This document shows, one piece after another, positions 56,581 to 64,000 of a stretch of 64,000 nt of DNA (positions within the stretch are counted from its first letter, which is position 1; every line of letters begins with the position of its first letter). Origin of the DNA: Gymnopilus junonius (lineage: Eukaryota > Basidiomycota > Agaricomycetes > Agaricales > Galerinaceae). The notes under the pieces were generated by a model. It saw nothing but the letters and a program-made list of their open reading frames with translations, was not told where the DNA came from and did no database searches. The DNA lies in the NCBI GenBank assembly GCA_015501075.1, contig JADNYJ010000004.1, positions 62,001 to 126,000 of the forward strand, read 5' to 3'. A program made the position numbers and the translations under genes.

Positions 56581-58594
56581 TTGAGCTCTAGCAGCTCTGA
56601 GGTTCTCTTGCTTTCTCTGCTGTTCTTGTCACAACTCTTGTCTATTCTGAGAGACAAGACCCTTTTTCCTGATGTAAGAAGCTCAAAACTGTCTTTAATA
56701 TTCAAATGGTCTCTTATCCTGACAACACTTCTTGGACGGAAATTGCAGAGAGTCTACAAATTTGGCTTGATGGAATTTACATCAAGCAGTTCAGTCACAG
56801 AATTCAGTCAGAGTAAGTCTACAGTTCATAGTACTGTGCAGTCGCTTCCATGATATTGATTTCAACAGGGATGACTTTACTCTTACCTTTGCTGAGTCAA
56901 AGGCAACTCTTAGTAGCTCTGGCTTCTCTCCATTAAATGGCACAGTTGGGAATTTATGGAAAGCCAGTACTGAGATCAGTGGCTTACATGTCTCTGCAAA
57001 GAATATCAAGGTTCGCAAGTTGGACTTGATGGCTTTTGTCAACTTTCCACAAAAGCCAAAGGAAAGCGATTATGAAGATGAAGACCAAGATGTGCATATA
57101 CTGGTTATTTATTCAAAATAATCCTTTTCTGACTTGCTTACATGTGAACTTAAGCTGTACTATTCAACTCGCTACTCGACTCACTCTGGAAAGATGAAAC
57201 AAAAAGCTATTGAAGAGGTACCAAGTGATGATGAAAATATACCTTCTAGGAAACGTGAGTAATGTTTGATTTGAATCACCCAGGACTCATAGTTTATCTG
57301 TGTTTAGGTCGTGCTGATGGTGCAGCCTCGGGTGCTGGCTGCTATTTTACTAATCTTACAGGGAATGCAACTTTTATCAGCAATGCTGATTGATATGTTG
57401 TAAAGAAGCTTACAGTACAATTTCGAAATGGGGCTCAGTTTCCAGAGTGGGTAGAAGCTGAAGAACGATTTACTATCTGGGTTCATCAGAAGAAATTCAC
57501 TAGTGGACAAATGAAAGAGGCATTCAAAGTAAGAGTGCTTCTTTTAGGTGTTGGCTGTCATTGACTAATACTGGGAATACTAGATGCAATTTGATGGTTC
57601 CTTCTATGCTGCCAAGGCTTTCTACACCTTGGGAGATTTCTTAGGTACTCCTTCACCATCGGAAAACTTGGACTATTTGAAAGAAGAAATTCTGCATCTC
57701 AAGATGATTGGACATGCTTTGGATGAATTCAATAAACAAGCTAAGAAGGAAAAAATTTCTGTTTACCATATGACTCAAGTCCTCTCATTTCCCTTTCATT
57801 ACTCTTGACTTTACTTTCTAATGTAGCTATGCAAGTGGCCTCCTCATTCCTGCTTAAGGTCATTGATGGCCCCAAAGCAGGCTTTGCCTGGCTGGTAGAT
57901 TCTTTCCTGGATCACGAGAAGATGCATAAATTTTCAGGTTCTGACATTGCAGGTCACAACCATGACTTTGCTGGCCAGACTTGCAATGCCTTTGCACATT
58001 GGGTCTTGGAGGACTCAGGTTCTGAATTTGTTCCTTCTGATACCCAAGGTCTGTGGTTCAACCTTTGATATCTTTCATATTGCCAATCCCTGAAATCTCT
58101 TTCAGGAATTGTGCACACTGTCCTGTTGAAGCAAAATATTGCTGGGCCTGAAAGCCTTACCCTGTTCAACTTGATGAGCCACAGGTAAATTCACTTTCTG
58201 ATTTTTTTTTGTTCCTAAGGTCTATGCTACAGCAAGGATAAAATGATGGGGCTTGGAGACAATGGTATAATGGGTATCAAGCAGTTCTGCAAGCAACATC
58301 AGTGCAATACGATCTGTAAAAAGTTTGGCCTTGGAACGATGAAGGCACTCTCACAAGCACTAGAAGGTCAAAGCCTTGACTATTTTCACCAGATTTAATT
58401 GAGCTGACATGCAATAATTAATAGATGACAATGGCATTGAGAACTCCAAGCTGAATATTGACAATCCAAATAATTGCTCTCGAGAGGAGGGTGGTAATGA
58501 TGATGATAAAGTCAATGATAACATTGATGAGCAGGAGGTTGTCGATAAGGAGCCTGAGGCAGAGGGCTACAAAATGAGCCTAAGGTCTGAGTAA
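56581..58594 (+). pseudogene. alpha-type protein kinase-like gene
   Basis: Exons in order: FQMVSYPDNTSWTEIAESLQ and GIYIKQFSHRIQSE before a donor GTAAGT; FTLTFAESKATLSSSG and LDLMAFVNFPQKPKE; ADGAASGAGCYFTNLTGNA; YVVKKLTVQFRNGAQFPEWV; MQFDGSFYAAKAFYTLGDFL; LLKVIDGPKAGFAWLVDSFL; FAGQTCNAFAHWVLEDSG; VHTVLLKQNIAGPESLTLF; and GLGDNGIMGIKQFCKQHQCN with TICKKFGL. The last G-x-x-G-I-x-x-F-x-x-x-H-x-C-N-x-x-C is the C-terminal signature of alpha-kinases (MHCK/EF2K type). VVKKL carries the likely ATP-binding Lys. The acidic tail ends at TAA 58592-58594. Stops near 57119 and 57393 (TGA) indicate decay. It completes a TET-DUF6532-kinase series on one strand. Confidence 0.65.
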
Positions 58595-60054
58595 TAGAGT
58601 TATTTATCACAGTATTAATTTTTGTACAAATTTACAATCTTGAAGGCCAACTCAGTAATTTTTGGATTGAAATTGTAGCAGATACCCAATTGGTGCTCGA
58701 TGGAACAAAACATCAATAAAAGTGTGGCAGGGGCTGGTGACTGCAATGCTTTTGCCACAAGATCATGTGTGGCAAATGAGTCGCAGTCACTGGGTAGGTA
58801 ATTTAGTGCCAGTTACTTACCAATATCACATCACCCTGGGTAGAACGGCCTTTAATATAAATTCTAAGTACTCAATTACAGGCTACAGCAAATTCCTGAC
58901 ACACCCAAGAATGTGCAGAAAGACCTCATATTGACCACTACAATGTACAATCTTTTGGTATTTCAGTTATATTCCATACTGTTCATTCATTCAAAGCAGA
59001 AAAACAATACTATTCACTATAGACTATTGGAGGGCAATTCACCAGCATAAAAGCCATAGACCAGCAGTCAGGTGGGTCCATGATGAAGAGGAGACAATGG
59101 AAAGCAGGGGGGTCAAAACTGCTCCTGCTTGCATGTGCATCCGACCAAGGCAACAAACGGGCAGTGGCTTCATAAGATGAAACCAGCTTGCTTGCTGGTG
59201 TATGAAGGACCCAGGGGAAGCAGAGGCAGTGGCACCAGGAGGCACCTCCATCGTGGTTAGCATACAAGGGAGGCTAGGAGGAGGTGGGATCATGATGGCA
59301 TAGGACAGCAGGAAGGAGCCTTTGGCAGAGGCAATGGTGGGGAGATAGATCAAGTATGATAACCTTCATCTGGCACTTACATGCGAGGGGAGGGCTGTTG
59401 GGGTTAGGTGGGCGCTGAAGGTGGAACGATGTGGAGGCAAAGCAGTGGTGGCAGCACCACAGGTCATCTCACACTTGCATACAAGGAGGGTGGTCAGCAA
59501 ACGTGTGTTTGGAGACAACTGTCACACCTTATGGAGGTGCAGGCCATCATCATCATCCAGAAGATGAGCCATACACCTCCAGCTTGCTTTTCCTGGCAAG
59601 GGAGGTGAGGTTGGGTGTGGTGGCAGCCAGCAGGGCCCATAAAGGCTGCCTCCAGCACAGGTGAGCAAGCTGGGAGGGTGGTGGGAAGAGGGAGAAGCCA
59701 TCTCCATCTCATTCTTGCAGATGAGGGAGGTGGCGCAGCAGCGATGAGTACCAACAGACCTCTGACTCGCTCTTCCTGGTGAGGGAGGCAGTGGTGGCAT
59801 TAAAACATGCCAACATCTACAAAAACAAGGTCAATATCATCATCAAAACAAAAAAGTCAGAGAGAACGTGGTCAGGAATTGGGTCATGGAACATACAGCA
59901 GAATAGACAGGAGAAAAGACATGAGTTCGGCTGCATGCGTCTGCTGCTTGAGGATGGTATGCCAGCTGGGACACGTCACAGAGGGGGATGGTTGTGGTTG
60001 AAGAATGTGCTGGCAGAAGTTGCCAATATATGGGCCCAACAATCAATATTCAAC
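58595..60054. other. no clear gene; right sub-terminal region
   Basis: 58600-58990 is AT-rich. 59000-59800 is GGAGG/GCAGC-rich with overlapping low-complexity frames on both strands, including imperfect direct repeats (CCTGGYRAGGGAGGYRG-like at 59597 and 59779). I see no protein family. It separates the kinase gene from the right TIR. Confidence 0.4.
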
Positions 60055-60097
60055 AATTGAAAGTCAAAATTTATCCATGCGGTTCTCGAACACCATA
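60055..60097 (-). repeat. right TIR of the 22.6-kb element
   Basis: Ends GGTTCTCGAACACCATA; inverted match to 37481-37523 (39 of 43 positions). Confidence 0.9.
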
Positions 60098-60301
60098 GAT
60101 ATGGTAATATTTCCTTCTAGGAATATTACTCACTTTAATCTGCACTTCTGCAGAAAAAGAGTGTTGCTTGTCTTCCACACTGATAAATGTTCCAAAGGCT
60201 GGGTGGTAGATGCGAATGGATGGAAGGATACCAAAACCTTTCGCTGGAGTAGAGACGGTCATCATGATGAGGAATCTGATGGAGATTCAGAGGAGGATTA
60301 G
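60098..60301 (+). pseudogene. TET-A, part 4 of 4: C-terminal catalytic segment
   Basis: Begins with the duplicated GATATG codons (GDM) and continues VIFPSRNITHFNLHFCRKRV with the distal iron-binding His in THF (60131-60133) and an Arg (AGA, 60158-60160) at the expected 2-oxoglutarate-binding position. LLVFHTDKCSKGWVVDANGW and an acidic tail follow, ending TAG 60299-60301. TET-B has matching sequence with ...KGWEKNGNGW. This exon is separated from part 3 by the 22.6-kb element only, so the gene was interrupted here after most of its sequence was fixed. Confidence 0.85.
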
Positions 60302-60502
60302 ATACTTATTACAACCACATAATTTCTATTAATGTTACATAATATGTTAATGTTCCACTGATTTTTAAAGCCAATTCAGATTTACCATCTCACATGATCT
60401 TTTTTAAAACTAAACTTGTGCTCTACAGTTTGTGCATCTTTTATTCTTTCATACCTTCCATCCTCTCTTCCTTCCCTTATCTTTTACATCAACTTTCACA
60501 CA

Positions 60503-61586
60503 ATGACCATCACCAGGAGAGGAGCTGCTGAGGCCATGTCTACTGGGTCTCCTGATGTGTCAGAAGAGGAAAGCACCACCGCTGTGCCAGCAAAGCATAA
60601 AGCAAGCTCTAGGGTGACCAAAGGTACTTGCTACTTCTCTTGGACCATACATATTTTATTTTCTATATTAGGGACCCGAGGAGCATCCTCCCAAGGAAAA
60701 GCCACATCTTCTTCTGCTTCCAAATCTAAGAAGGCACTGACAGTTTCCCCAGAGCAATATGCAGAGTTTCTAAAAATCCAGAAGGCTCAGCAAAAAGGTG
60801 GAGCTAAGCAAAATCTGTCCTGTGGATCAAGTGACGATATTAAAGAGAAAGTGACATGGTTATTGACTGCTTCCAACTTCCTCTATGGAGACCTGGACAT
60901 TAAGGTATGTTACATTGTTAATGATGTGCTCATTCTAATTGCTTCTTTATTTTAGGCAAAGACATTGAATAGCTCAAAGCCCTTTGGGAATGCCTTCATC
61001 AAAGACCTAATCCAGGTGATCTGGTTTAATATGACAAAAGGAGGGTCTAAGGCAGAGGCGATGACAACAAAGTGTATGCTCCAGCAGAAGGAGGTACCAA
61101 TAACAATCATCATCCTAGTCATTGTAGCTGTGGGCCATCTTTTGACCCTCCATCTTTATCAGTACTCATTCTAGCCTTTACTTTTAGATTGAGCATAGTA
61201 TTGGTGAATATCACAGAGGTAGTGGGTGCATCTTAACTCACTTTTGAGAACCTCAAATCAGAGCAAGGTATGATCATTCAACTTTTATCTATGCATTGCT
61301 TATAATGCTCCATTTACTAGGTTCATTTATCACTTCAAGACTTGGAAAGGCCTAGTGAAGAAATCCAAGAAATGGATGGATATGTATGCATTGACAATAT
61401 TCAAGATAATCTTGTGGGATTTTTGGTTGTCTTCATGAATTTGTTTTCTGACTTGTCTTCAGGCAATCATGCAGTGACTTGTCACATCTTCTTGAAGATG
61501 AAGATGAAGTCAATGAGGAAGAGATCAAGGACATCAACACCACTGATCTCAACAATATTGCAGACAATGGAATGGATATCTTTTAA
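60503..61586 (+). pseudogene. DUF6532-like gene A, internally deleted
   Basis: Starts MTITRRGAAEAMSTGSPDVS, parallel to the cassette B gene (MPTITRKAAAAESAG). After one intron comes the SKSKKALTVSPEQYAEFLKI segment. It then jumps directly to DDIKEKVTWLLTASNFLYGD, SSKPFGNAFIKDLIQVIWFN and KAEAMTTKCMLQQKEVPITI, so the acidic linker and the first part of the folded domain present in gene B (about 54440-55450) are missing. The end is LLEDEDEVNEEEIKD and IADNGMDIF, TAA 61584-61586. It lies 201 bases after the TET-A stop, keeping the cassette order. The deletion and stops near 61190-61250 make it non-functional. Confidence 0.6.
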
Positions 61587-61799
61587 CAGCCACCGGGCCC
61601 ACCAGTCAGGCTAGTATTCATATACTATTTCTTTTATCCATCTGTCAATAATTACTGCTTGTCTGTCCCTGCCATGTCACCTCCCCATGTTGTCCTGCTT
61701 GCTTCTCTATCTTATGTTCTGCTCTGGGCTATGCTTTGCTCTATTCTTTGAGATGCTATTCAATCATTATGCCCATTATTTAATACCAGCAATCAATTG

Positions 61800-62060
61800 A
61801 TTTTGAAAAGAGCATCAGAGCATCACAGTGAATCTGAGAGCATCACAGAGCTAAATAATAAATGTAAATCTGGTTAATCTGACCAGGTGTGTGGAGCATT
61901 ACAGAGCATCCTGGGTTAACTCAGAGCATCCCAGAGAAAAGGGTCCAAAAACAACTTGGAGGTGGGATGCTCTGGGATGCTTTGGGCTGAAGGGCACTCT
62001 GGGATGCTCTGAGCTTCTCTCAGAATCTTTCACATTCTCTGGTTTAACCCCAGAGCCTAG
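61800..62060. repeat. GAGCATC repeats with 16-bp perfect inverted repeat
   Basis: TCAGAGCATCCCAGAG (61921-61936) and CTCTGGGATGCTCTGA (61997-62012) are exact complements. Further GAGCATCA/GGATGCTCT copies surround them. Similar to the tract after DUF6532-B. Confidence 0.6.
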
Positions 62061-62076
62061 AGTGTTTTTCCTGATG

Positions 62077-62356
62077 AAATAAACCAGCATATGAGAATTT
62101 TACATATGAACTTGGAGTGTTGCCTGACCAAGGGGGAGTGTTGGGATAATCAGGTGATCAGCCAACACACAATGTGCTTAATGGCACTTATTTATTCCTT
62201 CATGTATTCAATATTCTTACTCATTGCCATGGTACTTTCTAGCACTTAGAAATTAGTGGAATTATCTAGTAAATAAGTACATAGGTATATAGACTGTCCA
62301 GAGGACAGTCGAGTAATTTTACCAATTCATATCAATTAATTATGCTGCACTCAATA
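62077..62356 (+). mobile_element. truncated Copia 3' end: tail, polypurine tract and LTR
   Basis: Sequence from AAATAAACCAGCATATGAGA matches 37119 onward of the full Copia, including the end of RNase H, CCAAGGGGGAG and the whole LTR (62139-62356, ending CTCAATA). It is CpG-depleted relative to the full copy. The 5' part is missing, so it is not a solo LTR but a 5'-truncated insertion or deletion remnant. Confidence 0.88.
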
Positions 62357-62360
62357 TGAG

Positions 62361-63490
62361 ATGACAGATGTTATGCTGTGCTATAAATTAGGAACCCTTG
62401 CTATGGGCACAAAATCCAAGATTGCTGATGTGATAAAACCTACTATTTACAACTTCACCAACATCAGCTTAGAACATGTACCTTGTGATTTTCTCTGGTG
62501 CACCAATAGTGATGCACCAAAATCAGAGGTAGTCATTAATGTGATTACAAGAATTGATGTGGGCTGGTGCAAAAATGTACAAAATGTGAGTGCTGTAAGA
62601 ATGGTACCCATGACCACCTTACATCACAGTCACATTGGCTCTTTACAAGCTCATTCACTCCTTTACTTCATACCACTATGTGCCCAACTAAGTCCTCTGT
62701 ACATTTGTTACCCATATAGAGTGAGGTCCAGTTCTTTTCTGTGTGACCTCAAGTCTCAGTGTTTTCTGTCCTGCCAGCAGGTTTCCAAGTGCATACTTCT
62801 TCTTTAGGCTTCAGTGTCATTCAGTTTTCATAGATCAAGATGATAGAAAAAATGCTGTAAGGCAGCTAAGGCTAGTGCCCTAAGCATGTACCATTCTAAT
62901 TTCTAGTATCCACCTATAAAGTCCAGACTCTGATTGTAGATTGTCATCTTGCTTTCTTTCTTTTCTCTCACTTACTCTCTCTATACACTTCATTACACTC
63001 ACTGCAATTGTTGTCATTTCTACTCTTGTGAATTTTCATTTGAGTATTTTTCCCACTATCATTCTGAAGACTTTGCTACAACAATTCCATTCATACACAA
63101 TATGGCAGTGAGTACTAATTTCCATTTCCACAAAGGCAAGCTTTCTATTCTCAGGCATTGAGATGGACAGGTCAGATGCACACAGTTTTATGTCTATGGG
63201 TATTTCAAGGGGAAATTGGCTCAAAGTATTTTTGAGAATGGATAGTAGTGTTGGAGGACTTGAGCTGGCAGTTTCTAGTAAGCACTCATCATTTTTGGCA
63301 TACATAGATACTCACCAACATCACCTTGCACTAAACTTGACTTTTGCCAAGACTAGGATTTTAGGGCCATGTTTGTGGCATGTGCAAAAAAGCCATCAAA
63401 TCCAGCATGAACAACTGTTGTTGCCAGAATTTGAGCTTCAAGCTACTCAAGTGAGTCGTGAGAAAGTTTTGTGGAGTGGGACCATTTAGT
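62361..63490 (+). other. unresolved coding-like region
   Basis: The frame from about 62361 to 62590 (LCYKLGTLAMGTKSKIADVI ... YNFTNISLEHVPCDFLWCTN ... VVINVITRIDVGWCKNVQN) looks like real protein sequence. Further pieces occur near 63100-63480. From its position after DUF6532-A it could be the counterpart of the kinase gene of cassette B, but I cannot align it to that gene and no kinase motif is seen. No function assigned. Confidence 0.3.
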
Positions 63491-63514
63491 GTTCACACTG
63501 ACCTACGCTGTGGC

Positions 63515-64000
63515 ATGATGTCTACGCCATTCCAGTTCTCGCCCGGAATGCCCGCGCCACCGCATCCGACTCCTCTGTCCCTCTCAGCCGACTCGCTCTC
63601 AAAGCCAGGGACAGCCCGCCCACCCATCCAGAATCCCTATGACAAATTCACACAACCCGAGTTTGACGCGTGGATCGGCGATCTCACCCATTTACTGCGA
63701 CACGCGCTCGGCCAGGCCGACGAGCTCCCTCAGCCCAATGAGTCCTCCGAGACTCACCCTGCCCATGCGTTCTCCCGATACCGCTTCCTAGGCCCCGATG
63801 AGAGCGACGACGAGCCTGCGGAGGATTCATTTGCCGAGCTCAAGGCCCGTCGTAAGGGCAAGGCACGCGATCCGAGGGAGGGCCCTGGTCTAGGTAAAGG
63901 CGATCGCAGTCAGCCTATCGAGATCGTTTCTTCCGACGAAGAGGATGCCGAGGAGGTGGAACTCTCTATGCTATCTATTGCTCAAGGCGAAGAATCTGAG
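63515..64000 (+). CDS. Gypsy-type gag, N-terminal part, runs off the window
   Basis: ATG at 63515 opens a frame with no stop to the window end (162 codons): MMSTPFQFSPGMPAPPHPTP, then ARPPIQNPYDKFTQPEFDAW, HAFSRYRFLGPDESDDEPAE, FAELKARRKGKARDPREGPG and PIEIVSSDEEDAEEVELSML. This matches my memory of gag starts of Agaricomycete Gypsy elements (KFTQPEFDAWIGD motif, then an acidic stretch). It is CpG-rich and Arg codons are intact, unlike nearly everything to its left, so it marks a recent insertion or a different chromatin state. The sequence boundary is near 63490. Confidence 0.65.
   Translation, partial: MMSTPFQFSPGMPAPPHPTPLSLSADSLSKPGTARPPIQNPYDKFTQPEFDAWIGDLTHLLRHALGQADELPQPNESSETHPAHAFSRYRFLGPDESDDEPAEDSFAELKARRKGKARDPREGPGLGKGDRSQPIEIVSSDEEDAEEVELSMLSIAQGEESE

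Larger units (their letters stand above)
37481..60097. mobile_element. 22.6-kb TIR element carrying a TET/JBP cassette, inserted in TET-A
   Basis: 43-bp terminal inverted repeats at 37481-37523 and 60055-60097 match at 39 positions. All four differences are transitions, three of them CpG-to-TpG. The 6-bp target duplication GATATG flanks it (37475-37480, 60098-60103). Deleting the element and one GATATG restores TET-A in frame (RNGDM then VIFPSRNITHFNLHF). Cargo: ORF 37585, rve-like integrase, Cys-rich gene, Plavaka-type transposase, coiled-coil gene, His-rich repeat gene, TET-B, DUF6532-like gene, alpha-kinase. The integrase gene is nearest an end. The 6-bp duplication and an integrase recall Maverick/Polinton elements, but no DNA polymerase B is seen and the TIRs are short, so the class is unassigned. 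Confidence 0.85.

Noticed and set aside
37481..60097. Maverick/Polinton virus-like element
   Set aside because: A 6-bp duplication and an integrase-like gene fit, but no DNA polymerase B, packaging ATPase, protease or capsid gene is visible and the TIRs are only about 43 bp.
9305..61586. TGA recoded as Arg (altered genetic code or readthrough)
   Set aside because: Gypsy-1 copy 1 and the terminal gag use CGA/CGN normally, and TIR/LTR non-coding differences show the same CpG transitions. Mutation explains the pattern without recoding.
62361..63490. Alpha-kinase counterpart in cassette A
   Set aside because: The position fits, but I could not match any exon to the kinase gene at 56581-58594 or see the C-terminal signature, so it is left unassigned.

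Overview
The window is nuclear DNA of a filamentous basidiomycete, most likely an Agaricomycete. The evidence is short spliceosomal introns (GTAAGT/GTATGT ... TAG/CAG), chromodomain-type Ty3/Gypsy and Ty1/Copia elements, a Plavaka-type transposase, and families known from mushroom genomes: TET/JBP 2-oxoglutarate dioxygenase-like genes, DUF6532-like genes, alpha-type kinases and an Epl1-like gene. Almost everything is transposon-derived. Much of it carries a CpG-decay signature: reading frames stay open except for TGA codons where a related copy or family pattern has CGA (Arg), as expected from deamination of methylated CpG.

Layout. 0-3 kb: degenerate uncharacterised minus-strand genes. 2.9-7.7 kb: a 3'-truncated, CpG-rich Gypsy-1 copy on the minus strand whose 5' LTR abuts a broken pogo-like transposase gene (7.7-9.0 kb). 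9.3-14.1 kb: a second Gypsy-1 copy, plus strand, 5'-truncated and heavily CpG-decayed, with an extra zinc-knuckle ORF between pol and the 3' LTR. 14-18 kb: low-complexity coding debris and a decayed Epl1-like gene on the minus strand.

18.0-60.3 kb is the core: one TET/JBP-like gene (TET-A, plus strand) cut into four pieces by three insertions. These are a full-length Gypsy-2 element (19738-27113, TSD GTACC), a full-length Copia element (29070-37399, TSD ATATC, itself carrying about 3.6 kb of non-coding insertion), and a 22.6-kb element (37481-60097) with 43-bp terminal inverted repeats and a 6-bp TSD (GATATG). Removing the last two restores the dioxygenase catalytic core in frame.

The 22.6-kb element carries, left to right, a small ORF, an rve/integrase-like gene, a Cys-rich gene, a Plavaka-type transposase, a basic coiled-coil gene, a possible secreted His-rich repeat protein, a second TET/JBP gene (TET-B), a DUF6532-like gene and an alpha-kinase gene. 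After the TET-A 3' end lies a second DUF6532-like gene, so TET + DUF6532 is a cassette present twice, one copy being cargo inserted into the other. A palindrome plus CACGTG module recurs in front of both TET genes and at a third site.

The right end holds a truncated Copia 3' end (62077-62356), an unrecognised stretch, and from 63515 the start of a CpG-rich, apparently young Gypsy gag. The biological reading (inference): a methylated, transposon-dense region in which mobile elements carry candidate 5-methylcytosine oxidases as cargo, and those oxidase genes are themselves decaying by CpG mutation. All assignments are from sequence reading; none were checked by database search.
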